64,000 nucleotides of DNA from Muribaculaceae bacterium (GTDB lineage: Bacteria > Bacteroidota > Bacteroidia > Bacteroidales > Muribaculaceae). The first letter of the stretch is position 1, and each line of letters starts with the position of its first letter. The notes below the pieces were generated by a model. The model ran no database searches and was not told the origin of the DNA. It saw nothing but the letters and a program-made list of their open reading frames with translations. The position numbers and the translations under genes were made by a program. The stretch covers positions 62,001-126,000 of the forward strand of contig JAGATX010000009.1 in assembly GCA_017621055.1 (NCBI GenBank). Direction: 5' to 3'. Below, piece after piece: positions 23,688 to 33,291 of this stretch.

Positions 23688-25790
23688 ATGAAATTCAAGA
23701 TAAACTCGCAATACAAACCTACGGGCGACCAGCCCGAGGCCATCCGCCAGCTTGCCGCCGGTATCGATGAAGGGCGCGAGGCGCAGACCCTTCTTGGCGT
23801 CACCGGCTCGGGCAAGACCTTCACCATGGCCAATGTGATAGAGCGTGTGCAGCGCCCCACGCTGATACTGAGTCACAACAAGACACTGGCGGCCCAGCTA
23901 TACAGCGAGTTCCGCCAGTTTTTCCCGGACAACGCCGTGCAGTACTTCGTGTCGTACTACGACTACTACCAGCCGGAGGCCTACATACCGTCGGTCGACA
24001 AATACATAGAGAAAGACCTGATGATCAACGACGAAATCGACCGTCTGCGCCTGGCTACCACGTCGGCTCTGCTGTCGGGGCGGCGCGACGTGATAGTTGT
24101 CTCGTCGGTGTCGTGCCTCTACGGCATGGGCAATCCGGAAGATTTCAATCAGGGCGTCGTGGAGGTCAAGGCCGGTCAGCGCATAAGCCGCAACGACTTT
24201 CTGCGCAAGCTCGTTGCGGCGCTATACAGCCGCAACGAGGTGGAATTCGGGCGCGGCACCTTCCGCGTCAAGGGCGATACGGTGGATATCCGCCTGGCTT
24301 ACGAGGACATCATTGTCCGCGTGGTGTTCTGGGGCGACGAGGTGGAGAGCATTATCACCATCCATCCCGACGACAACGCCCACCTCGGCACTCACGACAG
24401 TTTCAACATCTACCCGGCCAACCTGTTCGTGACGTCGCCGGCGCGCCAGGCCTCGGCGGTGGCGCAGATACAGCTCGACCTGGGCCGGCAGATAGACTTC
24501 TTCAACAGCGAGGCGCGGCTGCTCGAGGCGCAGCGCATAGAGGAGCGCGTGACCTACGACGTGGAGATGATCAAGGAGCTGGGATACTGCACCGGGATAG
24601 AGAATTACTCGCGATATTTCGACGGACGGCGCGAGGGCGAGCGCCCCTTCTGCCTGCTCGACTATTTCCCCAAGGATTTCCTCACCATCATCGACGAGAG
24701 CCACGTGACGGTGCCGCAGATACGCGCCATGTACGGCGGCGACCGCTCCCGCAAGGAAAATCTGGTGGAGTACGGCTTCCGACTGCCGGCGGCGCTCGAC
24801 AACCGGCCCCTCAAGTTCGAGGAATTCGAGGGCATGACTCATCAGGTGATATATGTGAGCGCCACGCCCGCCGACTACGAGCTGGAACGCTGCGAGGGCG
24901 TGGTAACCGAGCAGGTAATCCGTCCGACGGGTCTGCTGGACCCCAAAATCGAGGTGCGCCCGTCGCTCAACCAGATCGACAACCTGATGGAGGAGATAGC
25001 GCGGCGGGTGGAGCGCGACGAGCGCACCCTTGTCACCACCCTCACCAAGCGCATGGCCGAGGAACTTAACGAGTACTTCCTGAAAATGAAGATCAAGGCC
25101 GCATATATCCACTCGGATGTGGATACACTTGACCGAATAAAGATACTCGACGGCCTGCGTGCCGGCGAATACGACGTCCTCATCGGCGTGAACCTTCTTC
25201 GCGAGGGCCTCGACCTGCCCGAGGTGTCGCTCGTGGCCATCCTCGACGCCGACAAGGAGGGCTTCCTGCGCAGCCACCGTTCGCTCACGCAGACCGTGGG
25301 CCGCGCCGCGCGCAACCTCAACGGCATGGTGATAATGTACGCCGACAAGATCACCGACTCCATGCAGCTCACCCTCGACGAGACCGAGCGGCGCCGCTCC
25401 ATCCAGCTGGCATACAACGAGGCCCACGGCATCACGCCGACGGCCATCGTCAAGGCACGCCGCACCATAGTGGGCCTCGAGAAAGAGGAAGTCGACATGG
25501 AGGCCACGGCAGCGCCGCGCGGCCGCCAGCTCAACGCCAAGGACAAGCGGCGCGCCGCCCAGAAGGAACGTGCCGCAGCAGTGCCGTATGCACAGGAATA
25601 CACCACGGAGGTGAATATCGCGGCCGACCCCGTGGTACCCTTCATGAACCGCGACGAGCTGCAGCGCTCCATCAACCGCCTGCGCTCCGAGATGCTTGCC
25701 GCCGCCAAGGAAATGGAATTTGTTACCGCCGCTCGCCTGCGCGATGAAATAATCAAACTCGAGACACGGCTCGAAAATATGCCCGCATGA
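23688..25790 (+). CDS. uvrB: Excinuclease ABC subunit B
   Basis: 700 residues from ATG 23688 (MKFKINSQYKPTGDQPEAIR). The reading frame is open 90 bases further upstream, but that part holds the promoter. Walker A is GVTGSGKTFTMANV (about 38-50), the beta-hairpin region is YYDYYQPEAYIPSVDKYIEKD, then the helicase motifs (TIIDESHV, LVTTLTKRMAEEL, VGRAARN) and a C-terminal UVR motif (INRLRSEMLAAAKEMEF). It acts with UvrA (encoded at 38531-41308) and UvrC in nucleotide excision repair. It overlaps the YgiQ gene by 4 bp. Confidence 0.98.
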   Translation: MKFKINSQYKPTGDQPEAIRQLAAGIDEGREAQTLLGVTGSGKTFTMANVIERVQRPTLILSHNKTLAAQLYSEFRQFFPDNAVQYFVSYYDYYQPEAYIPSVDKYIEKDLMINDEIDRLRLATTSALLSGRRDVIVVSSVSCLYGMGNPEDFNQGVVEVKAGQRISRNDFLRKLVAALYSRNEVEFGRGTFRVKGDTVDIRLAYEDIIVRVVFWGDEVESIITIHPDDNAHLGTHDSFNIYPANLFVTSPARQASAVAQIQLDLGRQIDFFNSEARLLEAQRIEERVTYDVEMIKELGYCTGIENYSRYFDGRREGERPFCLLDYFPKDFLTIIDESHVTVPQIRAMYGGDRSRKENLVEYGFRLPAALDNRPLKFEEFEGMTHQVIYVSATPADYELERCEGVVTEQVIRPTGLLDPKIEVRPSLNQIDNLMEEIARRVERDERTLVTTLTKRMAEELNEYFLKMKIKAAYIHSDVDTLDRIKILDGLRAGEYDVLIGVNLLREGLDLPEVSLVAILDADKEGFLRSHRSLTQTVGRAARNLNGMVIMYADKITDSMQLTLDETERRRSIQLAYNEAHGITPTAIVKARRTIVGLEKEEVDMEATAAPRGRQLNAKDKRRAAQKERAAAVPYAQEYTTEVNIAADPVVPFMNRDELQRSINRLRSEMLAAAKEMEFVTAARLRDEIIKLETRLENMPA

Positions 25791-27649
25791 ACAGCACAAC
25801 CAAGGAAATAGACTATGGAGCGCTGCGCCCCGAGTCGTGGCTGCCGACCTCTGTCAAGGAGATGAAGGCCCGGGGCTGGGATTATGTGGATGTGGTTCTG
25901 TTCAGCGGCGACGCTTATGTGGACCATCCGTCGTTCGGCGCCGCCGTGATAGGGCGCACGCTCGAGGCCGCCGGCTACCGCGTGGCCATCGTTCCTCAGC
26001 CAAACTGGCAGGACGACCTGCGCGACTTCCGCAAGTTCGGGGCACCGCGTCTCTTTTTCGGCGTAAGTGCCGGCGCCATGGACTCGATGGTGAACCACTA
26101 TACTGCAGGACGGCGCCGCCGGTCGGACGACGCCTACACCCCCGGCGGCCGTCACGGCGCCCGGCCCGACTATCCCACCATTGTCTACTCGAAGATCCTC
26201 AAGCAGCTGTTTCCGGATGTTCCGGTCGTTGCCGGCGGTATCGAGGCGTCGTTGCGCCGCCTCTCGCACTACGACTACTGGGAGGACCGCCTGCGTCCGT
26301 GCATCCTTGCCGACGCTCCCGCCGACATCCTTGTCTACGGCATGGGCGAGAAGCCCGTAACGGAGATAGCGCGGCGCCTTGCCGCCGGCGAGAAAATCGG
26401 CGACATCACCGACGTGCCGCAGACCGCCATGCTGCGGCCCCTCGCCGAGGTGCCCGCCGTCTCCGACGCCGACATAATCCTGGCTTCGTTCGCCGACTGT
26501 CTGGCCGACAAACGGCGGCAGGCTGCCAATTTCAAGATCATAGAGCAGGAGAGCAACCGCATGGAGGGCACCGCCACCCTCTGGCAGGTGACCGGCAAAG
26601 CGGCAGTGCGCGTAAACCCCATGCTCCCGGCAATGTCGCAGGGCGAAATCGACGCCTCGTTCGACCTGCCGTATACACGGCTGCCGCATCCGCGCTACCG
26701 CGGCAAGACCATCCCGGCCTACGAGATGATACGCCATTCCATCAATCTGCACCGTGGCTGCTTCGGGGGCTGCGCCTTCTGTACCATCTCGGCGCATCAG
26801 GGCAAGTTCATAGCCTCGCGCTCGAAGGAGAGCATACTTCGTGAGGCGCGGCAGGTGACGCGCATGCCCGATTTCAAGGGCTATATCTCCGATCTGGGCG
26901 GCCCCTCGGCCAACATGTACGCCATGGGCGGCCGCGACCGCGACAAGTGCCGGCGGTGCCTGCGGCCGTCGTGCCTGCATCCGTCGCCATGCCCCAACCT
27001 CAACACCGACCACCGGCCTCTGCTCGATATCTATCATGCCGTCGACGCGCTGCCGGGTGTGAAGAAGAGCTTTGTGGGCTCCGGTGTGCGCTACGATCTG
27101 AGCATGCACCGCACGGGTCGCCCCGACGTCGACGCCGCCAGCCGCCGATACAACGAGGAGCTGATAACGTCGCACGTGAGCGGACGGCTCAAAGTGGCGC
27201 CCGAACACACCGAAGACAGCGTGTTAGGGCTCATGCGCAAGCCGTCGTTCACCCTCTTCGGCGAGTTCAAGAAGCTCTTCGACAGCATAAACACGCGCAG
27301 CGGCCTGCGCCAGCAGATAATACCCTATTTCATATCGTCGCACCCCGGCTGCACCCTCGCCGACATGGCGGAGCTCGCCGCCAAGACCAAGGCCCTGAAT
27401 TTCCATCTGGAACAGGTGCAGGATTTCACGCCCACACCCATGACGCTGGCCACGGAGATGTACTATACCGGCATCCATCCCTACACCGGACGCCAGGTGA
27501 GCGTGCCTCGCTCGCCGCAGCAGAAAGAGGCACAGCGGCAGTTCTTTTTCTGGTACGACGCCACCTACAGAGCGTCGATAATCCGGGCTCTCCATGCCAT
27601 CGGACGTCCGGATCTGACGGCAAAACTATTCGGACGAAAACCACGCTGA
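25787..27649 (+). CDS. YgiQ family radical SAM protein
   Basis: 620 residues. The N-terminal domain (about 15-130) has LPTSVKEMKARGWDYVDVV. The radical SAM motif is CFGGCAFCTISAHQGK (CxxxCxxC, about residue 325). A further Cys cluster, CRRCLRPSCLHPSPCPNL (about 385-405), may hold another iron-sulphur site. The C-terminal region has QVQDFTPTPMTLATEMYYTG-like residues. The substrate of YgiQ proteins is not established. The ATG overlaps the uvrB stop (ATGA), so the two genes are cotranscribed, which may mean damage-related expression (inference). Confidence 0.92.
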   Translation: MNSTTKEIDYGALRPESWLPTSVKEMKARGWDYVDVVLFSGDAYVDHPSFGAAVIGRTLEAAGYRVAIVPQPNWQDDLRDFRKFGAPRLFFGVSAGAMDSMVNHYTAGRRRRSDDAYTPGGRHGARPDYPTIVYSKILKQLFPDVPVVAGGIEASLRRLSHYDYWEDRLRPCILADAPADILVYGMGEKPVTEIARRLAAGEKIGDITDVPQTAMLRPLAEVPAVSDADIILASFADCLADKRRQAANFKIIEQESNRMEGTATLWQVTGKAAVRVNPMLPAMSQGEIDASFDLPYTRLPHPRYRGKTIPAYEMIRHSINLHRGCFGGCAFCTISAHQGKFIASRSKESILREARQVTRMPDFKGYISDLGGPSANMYAMGGRDRDKCRRCLRPSCLHPSPCPNLNTDHRPLLDIYHAVDALPGVKKSFVGSGVRYDLSMHRTGRPDVDAASRRYNEELITSHVSGRLKVAPEHTEDSVLGLMRKPSFTLFGEFKKLFDSINTRSGLRQQIIPYFISSHPGCTLADMAELAAKTKALNFHLEQVQDFTPTPMTLATEMYYTGIHPYTGRQVSVPRSPQQKEAQRQFFFWYDATYRASIIRALHAIGRPDLTAKLFGRKPR

Positions 27650-27674
27650 GGTAGACTGCGCGCTCAGACGTGGA

Positions 27675-27691
27675 CCACACCGAGGGTGTGG
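27675..27691 (+). terminator. Weak terminator after the YgiQ gene
   Basis: CCACACC, three-base loop, GGTGTGG, then ATAAATTTTC. The stem is short but perfect. Confidence 0.5.
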
Positions 27692-27799
27692 ATAAATTTT
27701 CTACAATAGACAGCATTTTGTGAAAAATGTTCCACCATAAGTTGTCAAAACGGCGACAAAAGTGTTAAAATTAGGAGTGTTTAATATTAATTAACGAAT

Positions 27800-27810
27800 G
27801 GGGGGGGGGG
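27800..27810 (+). repeat. 11-G homopolymer tract
   Basis: Eleven consecutive G in an otherwise AT-rich stretch. It ends 21 bp before the -7 box of the fimbrial promoter and so occupies the -33 position. Confidence 0.9.
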
Positions 27811-27839
27811 TAAAAATATTGTTGATTTTAGTAATTTTG
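27811..27839 (+). promoter_or_regulatory. Promoter region of the fimbrial operon
   Basis: TAATTTTG (27832-27839) is a good -7 box. The -33 position falls at the end of the G tract, with no TTTG. The 337 bp between the YgiQ gene and the first fimbrial gene hold only the terminator, the G tract, this promoter and a leader of about 140 nt. Confidence 0.6.
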
Positions 27840-27986
27840 CATTCGTATTAGCCCGAAATTGGTTTTTGCTATAAAAAAGATTTACTGTTAAAACAACATT
27901 TGACCATCATTTATTAACCACATAAGCGAATTTGGCAGTGAAGCCACTCACATATCAGATTCGCATCTTGCATATCAACATCGGAC

Positions 27987-28568
27987 ATGAAGTCAAAACT
28001 CCTCATAGCACTCATAGCCTTGTTGTCGTGTCATTTTATCGCGCGCGCGCAGGACGTGGCCGTGAAGACCAATCTGCTTTATGACGCCCTGCTGACAGTC
28101 GATGCCGGCGTGGAGGTCGGCGTGGCTCCGCAGTGGACTGTAGAGCTCACAGGCAATCTCAACGCATGGACCATATCCGACCGCCGCTGGAAACAATGGA
28201 ATTTCCAGCCGGAAGCCCGCTATTGGTTCTGCCGCGCCTTTGCCGGCCATTTTGTTGGCGCACACCTTATCGGCGGCCAGTACAATTTCGGCAACCTGAA
28301 CATGGATTTCAAGTTTCTGGGCACCGACTTCGCCAAGCTCAAGGAGCACCGCTATCAGGGCTGGATGGCCGGCGCGGGCATAGCCTACGGCTACACGTGG
28401 CTCTTCGACAAACACTGGAGCATGGAGGCCGAGATAGGCATAGGCTGGATCTACACGCGCTACGACGAATTCGAATGCCGCGACTGCGGCCAGCGTATCC
28501 GCAAAAACCATCCGCACAACTACGTAGGTCCCACCAAGGCCGCCCTCAACCTTATATATAACTTCTGA
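27987..28568 (+). CDS. DUF3575 protein, first gene of the fimbrial operon
   Basis: 193 residues. A signal peptide (MKSKLLIALIALLSCHFIARAQ) is followed by VKTNLLYDALLTVDAGVEVG and a beta-rich body with alternating aromatic residues (WNFQPEARYWFC, GWMAGAGIAYGYTW). This is the DUF3575 family, probably a small outer-membrane beta-barrel. It regularly accompanies Mfa/FimA-type fimbrial genes in Bacteroidales. The exact function is unknown. It is followed after 5 bp by the DUF3868 gene. Confidence 0.85.
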   Translation: MKSKLLIALIALLSCHFIARAQDVAVKTNLLYDALLTVDAGVEVGVAPQWTVELTGNLNAWTISDRRWKQWNFQPEARYWFCRAFAGHFVGAHLIGGQYNFGNLNMDFKFLGTDFAKLKEHRYQGWMAGAGIAYGYTWLFDKHWSMEAEIGIGWIYTRYDEFECRDCGQRIRKNHPHNYVGPTKAALNLIYNF

Positions 28569-28573
28569 GCGCA

Positions 28574-30034
28574 ATGAAAACAATGAAACAGAGCATTATC
28601 GCCGCCGTCACGGCGCTTTTCTGCACTTTCGGAGCTTTCGGTGCCCCCAGCGGCTCGCTCCTGAAGGTTAAGGACGTGAACGTCAACGTCAGCGAGGGCA
28701 TCCTCACGGTCAAGATGACCATCGACCCCCATTCCGTGCGCCCCGGCATCGACCGCGAGGTGCGCTTCACGCCGGTAGTCCGCGCCATCGGCGCCGCCGA
28801 CTCGCTGGAACTGCCCATGGTCACCATCGCCGGCAAAAACCGATATATCCTTGCCGAACGTGCCGGCTTCATCGATGCCGGCGAGCGCATATACCGTTCC
28901 GGCAAAGGAAACGACATTGAATACCGCGCCGAAGTGGCCGCACAGCCCTGGATGGACCGCTGCCGCATCGACGTGCGCGAGCAGACCGCCAACTGCTGCG
29001 ACCCCATCTCGCCGCTGGCCGAAACGCCCGTTGCCGAACTGGATCTCCGCGCCGTGCCCGCCGCACCGGCCTACCGCTACATAGCTCTCACCGCCGACAG
29101 CACCGTGGAACTCGAAGCCGAAGGCCGCGCATTTATGGATTTCGTGGTGAACCGCACCGAACTGCGGCCCACTTACCGCAACAACCGCCGCGAGATTGCC
29201 AAAATTCTGGAAAGCATAGATTTTGTACGTAACGACAGCGACGCCACCATAACGCGGGTAACCTTCAAAGGCTACGCCTCGCCCGAAGGACCGTGGGATA
29301 ACAACGTGCGTCTGGCCATGGGCCGCACAAACACCCTGAAGGAGTATGTGCGCGACCTCTACAACTTCTCGCCGGACATCATGCACAGCGACTACGAGCC
29401 CGAGGACTGGGACGGTCTTCGCCGCTGGGTGGAGCAGTGCACTCTGCCTAACCGCCAGGGCATAATGGAGGTCATCAACTCCGATCTGGCTCCCGACCCC
29501 AAGGATCACGAGCTGCGCCGCCGTTTCCCGGCCGACTATGCCGTTATCCTGGACAGCGTCTACCCGGCGCTCCGTCACTCCGACTACACCATCCGCTACT
29601 CCATCCGCACATATGTGGATATCGAGGAGCTCAAGCGGGTGTTCGCATCGGCTCCCGAGCGGCTGCGTCCCGTCGATTTCTACCGCATAGCCTCCACCTA
29701 CCCCGAAGGCAGCGACGATTACGATAACGTGATGCTCACCGCCGTGCGTTACTATCCCAACGACACGCAGGTGAATATCAACGCCGCCAATATAGCCATG
29801 CGCCACGGCGACCTCGAGGCCGCTCGCCGCTATGTCGCCAAGGCCGGCGGCAGTGCCGACGCCGAATATACCCGCGCCGTGCTCGCCGCCCAGACAGGCG
29901 ATGACAACACCGCCATGCAGCTGCTGGAGCGCGCCGCCTCTCTTGGTTGCGAAGCTGCCGCCGACGAGCTGCAGCGCGTAAACGCCCTCCGCGCCGGACG
30001 CAAGGTCAAATACCTTATTAATATAACGGAATAA
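28574..30034 (+). CDS. DUF3868 protein of the fimbrial operon
   Basis: 486 residues with a signal peptide (about 1-23, ending FGAFGAPSG). The N-terminal part (about 25-180) is the DUF3868 beta-domain. The middle (about 220-330) has VTRVTFKGYASPEGPWDNNV and NTLKEYVRDLY, resembling an OmpA-type peptidoglycan-binding fold. The C-terminus (about 395-475) has helical TPR-like repeats (YYPNDTQVNINAANIAMRHG). It probably helps assemble or anchor fimbriae at the outer membrane (inference from operon position). Confidence 0.82.
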   Translation: MKTMKQSIIAAVTALFCTFGAFGAPSGSLLKVKDVNVNVSEGILTVKMTIDPHSVRPGIDREVRFTPVVRAIGAADSLELPMVTIAGKNRYILAERAGFIDAGERIYRSGKGNDIEYRAEVAAQPWMDRCRIDVREQTANCCDPISPLAETPVAELDLRAVPAAPAYRYIALTADSTVELEAEGRAFMDFVVNRTELRPTYRNNRREIAKILESIDFVRNDSDATITRVTFKGYASPEGPWDNNVRLAMGRTNTLKEYVRDLYNFSPDIMHSDYEPEDWDGLRRWVEQCTLPNRQGIMEVINSDLAPDPKDHELRRRFPADYAVILDSVYPALRHSDYTIRYSIRTYVDIEELKRVFASAPERLRPVDFYRIASTYPEGSDDYDNVMLTAVRYYPNDTQVNINAANIAMRHGDLEAARRYVAKAGGSADAEYTRAVLAAQTGDDNTAMQLLERAASLGCEAAADELQRVNALRAGRKVKYLINITE

Positions 30035-30174
30035 CCTGCCGACGTCCCACCGGGTCGCCGGTCACCATCCCGACAGAGCGTTGCCCTGCCGGCCGTAGGT
30101 TGCCCTGGTGCAACATCAAAGAAACCACTCGAATAATAATTATAATCAACAATAATAACTCAAATTTTTATCAC

Positions 30175-31998
30175 ATGAAGTATCTAAGCAATTTTGCACT
30201 CGGACTCGGCGCACTTGCTCTCGCAGCATCGTGCTCCAACGATGAGCCCGTCAACAACGGCAACGTGCAGATCCCCGAAGGCCAGCAGGCCTACATGCGC
30301 GTCAACGTACAGAGCGCCGACAACGGTTCGCGCAGCACTGTCATCGGCGGCTATGAATACGGCGACGCCCAGGAGCATGCCGTAGCCAACGCCCATTTCT
30401 TCTTCTTCGATGCCGACGGTATCTATGTGGGCAGCGCCAACATCTGGAAAGACGGCCAGGACGGCGGCACTCCCAATATCGAATACATGGGTTCCAACGT
30501 TCTCGTTCTCGATAACCTGGACAGCAACACCTATCCCAACTACGTGCTCACCGTGCTCAACCGTCCCGCCGGCTTCAACCCCACCGCCGGTCAGACTGCC
30601 GCCGACATCACCCGCGAACTCACAGAGTTCGGCGCTCTCGGCAATTTCGTGATGAGCACTTCGAGCTACTACACCCCCGCCGCCGACGCTGCCTCCGACA
30701 AGCACCATGCCAACGCATATCCTTACCTGACCAAACTCAACCCCGAGGACTTCTTCCTGCAGCCTGTGGGTTCCAAACCCACCGCCGCAGAAATCGCCGC
30801 CCTCACTCCCGTGGATATCTACGTGGAGCGCGTGGCAGCAAAGGTGAAACTCAATGTTACGGCATCGGCAAGCGTGACCACCGCAGGTGGCGACAAGCTC
30901 TTCAAGGTCGACGCTACCGTTGCCGGCGACCCCAACGGTGAACTCGAAGGCTCTCTGGCCGGCACCGATCTCTATGTCAAGATCATCGGCTGGGACCTCA
31001 CCAACACCGTAAACAAGAGCTACATGGCCAAGCAGCTGCTCCCCGCCTGGGAAGGCACGGAACCCTTCACCGCCTGGCAGCCCGCCTACACCGACCACCG
31101 CTCGTTCTGGGCTGAGTCGTGGGTTTATGCCGACAACAGCGCCGCTCCCACCACTCCCATCCGTCCCGCCGCTGACCGCTTCTCTTACAAGAGCTTCAGC
31201 GAGCTTGCCCAGCACCTCGGGGATGTTGCATACTGCAACGAGAACACCAACACCCCGCTCAATATCGGCGGCACTGTGATCGGCGAAGGCTCCAGCACCC
31301 AGTATGCCGTAATCCCCAGCTACGTTACATCCGTGATGGTCAAGGCTCAGGTGACCGACGCCACCGGCACCGGCCTCGATCTGGTGAAGGTGAACGGTCT
31401 GCTGTTTACCTACGATCAGTACAAGAGCTACATCCTCGGCGGCATGAAGGCCGACCACGCACTGCCTTACTACATCCGCACCGGCGAAGCTCCCAACTAC
31501 ACCTACACCCGGATCGGCGAAAACCTCGGCGATTTCGCAGTTGTATCCGCCAACGAGACCAGTCCTACACTCGTGAAACTGAGCTACGCCCCCGCCACCA
31601 CCCCCTCGCTGTGGAAACGCACCGGCGGCAACGAAATCGACGGCTACACCTACGAGGCCACCAACGTCACCACTATCAACGACGCTTTCAACACTTATCA
31701 GAACAGCCTCCAGGTTGAAGGTTTCAAGGGCGGCGACATGTACTACAACATACCCATCGAGCACTTCGCCAACAATGGCGCGGCACAGATGCCTGTTGAC
31801 CACGAAGGTTACTACGGCGTTGTCCGCAACCACTACTACACTGTCAACATCACCAGCGTGAACCAGCTCGGCCACGGTGTGTTCGATCCTGACAAAGATA
31901 TCATCAACAACGAGACCGATCCCACTCACCGCTACTACCTCGCTGCCAAGATCAACATCCTTGCCTGGAAGATCATCACTCAGAACACCGATATCTGA
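30175..31998 (+). CDS. Mfa1-type fimbrial major subunit
   Basis: 607 residues from ATG 30175. The open frame reaches back to 30100, but the lipoprotein signal MKYLSNFALGLGALALAASC starts at this ATG. The mature part is a fimbrillin: N-terminal ANAHFFFFDADGIYVG, a middle region rich in Thr and Ala, and a C-terminus NILAWKIITQNTDI that would act as the donor strand in type V pili. In such pili the precursor is lipidated, reaches the surface, is cut by a protease and polymerises by strand exchange. A strong terminator follows the gene, and a 200-bp gap separates it from the minor subunits. Confidence 0.88.
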   Translation: MKYLSNFALGLGALALAASCSNDEPVNNGNVQIPEGQQAYMRVNVQSADNGSRSTVIGGYEYGDAQEHAVANAHFFFFDADGIYVGSANIWKDGQDGGTPNIEYMGSNVLVLDNLDSNTYPNYVLTVLNRPAGFNPTAGQTAADITRELTEFGALGNFVMSTSSYYTPAADAASDKHHANAYPYLTKLNPEDFFLQPVGSKPTAAEIAALTPVDIYVERVAAKVKLNVTASASVTTAGGDKLFKVDATVAGDPNGELEGSLAGTDLYVKIIGWDLTNTVNKSYMAKQLLPAWEGTEPFTAWQPAYTDHRSFWAESWVYADNSAAPTTPIRPAADRFSYKSFSELAQHLGDVAYCNENTNTPLNIGGTVIGEGSSTQYAVIPSYVTSVMVKAQVTDATGTGLDLVKVNGLLFTYDQYKSYILGGMKADHALPYYIRTGEAPNYTYTRIGENLGDFAVVSANETSPTLVKLSYAPATTPSLWKRTGGNEIDGYTYEATNVTTINDAFNTYQNSLQVEGFKGGDMYYNIPIEHFANNGAAQMPVDHEGYYGVVRNHYYTVNITSVNQLGHGVFDPDKDIINNETDPTHRYYLAAKINILAWKIITQNTDI

Positions 31999-32025
31999 TA
32001 GCGCATACAGCTGACACATATTCAC

Positions 32026-32063
32026 AAAGAGCCGGTGCCAATGCCGGCGCCGGCTCTTTTTCA
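32026..32063 (+). terminator. Rho-independent terminator inside the fimbrial operon
   Basis: AAAGAGCCGG (32026-32035) pairs with CCGGCTCTTT (32050-32059) and runs into a T tract. It lies 27 bp beyond the major subunit gene. Confidence 0.85.
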
Positions 32064-32098
32064 ATTATATATTTTCAATTATAAATTTTCAATTTCTA
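32057..32098 (+). repeat. AT-rich heptamer array
   Basis: Six 7-bp units alternating ATTTTCA-like and ATTATAT/A-like, just after the terminator. It is related to the ATTTTCA array at 9801-9835. Confidence 0.7.
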
Positions 32099-32197
32099 TG
32101 TTTTTTATCCGATTTTTCTCCTCATAGCGGCCTTCCGTGTTTTTTATTTAATTGACCAGCATTGCCGCAATAACCAAACACAATAAACCTCATTATC

Positions 32198-33250
32198 GTG
32201 ATACGATTTTTTTACAATAGCTTACGCCATATCTACGCCGCTATCCTCGTCGCCGCAGCAGCCAGCCTTGCGGGTTGCGACAGCTTTATCTATGACGACG
32301 AAGGCGATTGCGATCCCTACTACAAGGTGCGCTTTGTCTACGATATGAACATGAAGTTTGCCGACGCCTTCCCGCAGGAAGTCTACGAGGTGACGCTTTA
32401 TGTTGTTGACGATGCCACCGGAAAGATAGTGTGGTCGCACCACGAAAGCAGCGAGGCGTTGCGGCAGGACGGTTATCTTATGGATGTCGACGGCCTCGAA
32501 CCGGGCACCTACAGTCTGATAGCGTGGGCCGGAGAGGGTCACACCACCTCCTTTGCCGTTCGCGAGGCCACGCGCCACACCGATCTGCAGTGCAGCCTTA
32601 TCCGCACACGCGGCGAAAACGGCAATGCCGAGAGCCGCAATGACCTCAAGCGGCTGTATCATGGCAAACTCATGGCGCAGACCTTCCCTGGCGAGCAGGG
32701 CGTGCACGTCTATACCGTGCCTCTTGTGAAGAATACCAACGATATCCACATAGTGCTTCAGCACCTCAACGGCACGCCCGTGGATGCCGACGACTTCATT
32801 TTCACCGTCGAGGACGCCAACGGCAACATGGACTGGGACAACAGCCTGATGCCTGACGAGACCATCACCTATCATGCGTGGGCCGTGAACTCCGCCAGCG
32901 CCGGTGTGGACATCCCCGAAGAACTCGACCCCGACGCCCACTCACGCGCGATAACCAATGTTTCGGCATGCGTGGCCGACCTCACCGTGGCCCGCCTGAT
33001 GGAAGACAGGCGCGACAAAGCCATGCTCAAGGTCTATAACGCCGATTCCGGCGAGAATATAATATCTGTGCCGCTGGTAGACTACTGCCTGATGGTCAAA
33101 GGCCACTACCGCCCGATGGATGATCAGGAATATCTCGACCGCCAGGACGACTATTCCATGGTCTTCTTCCTCGACCGCAACGACAAGTGGCTGAACACCG
33201 TAATAATGATCAATTCCTGGAAGGTCATTATCCAGAACACCGGCGTTTGA
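32198..33250 (+). CDS. FimB/Mfa2 family fimbrial anchor subunit
   Basis: 350 residues with a GTG start. The lipoprotein signal ends at LVAAAASLAGC, then DPYYKVRFVYDMNMKFADAF is typical of the FimB/Mfa2 family, followed by VTLYVVDDATGKIVW and GTYSLIAWAG. The C-terminus NSWKVIIQNTGV resembles that of the major subunit (AWKIITQNTDI). The family anchors the fimbria to the outer membrane and controls its length. It lies after the intra-operon terminator, so it should be made in smaller amounts than the major subunit. Confidence 0.88.
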   Translation: MIRFFYNSLRHIYAAILVAAAASLAGCDSFIYDDEGDCDPYYKVRFVYDMNMKFADAFPQEVYEVTLYVVDDATGKIVWSHHESSEALRQDGYLMDVDGLEPGTYSLIAWAGEGHTTSFAVREATRHTDLQCSLIRTRGENGNAESRNDLKRLYHGKLMAQTFPGEQGVHVYTVPLVKNTNDIHIVLQHLNGTPVDADDFIFTVEDANGNMDWDNSLMPDETITYHAWAVNSASAGVDIPEELDPDAHSRAITNVSACVADLTVARLMEDRRDKAMLKVYNADSGENIISVPLVDYCLMVKGHYRPMDDQEYLDRQDDYSMVFFLDRNDKWLNTVIMINSWKVIIQNTGV

Positions 33251-33291
33251 CCGATGCCGGCAAAGATATCCAATAGGTTTACAATTCAAAC

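Noticed and set aside
24222-27208. Long minus-strand open frames opposite uvrB and YgiQ
   Set aside because: They cover two certain genes and their translations show no domain.
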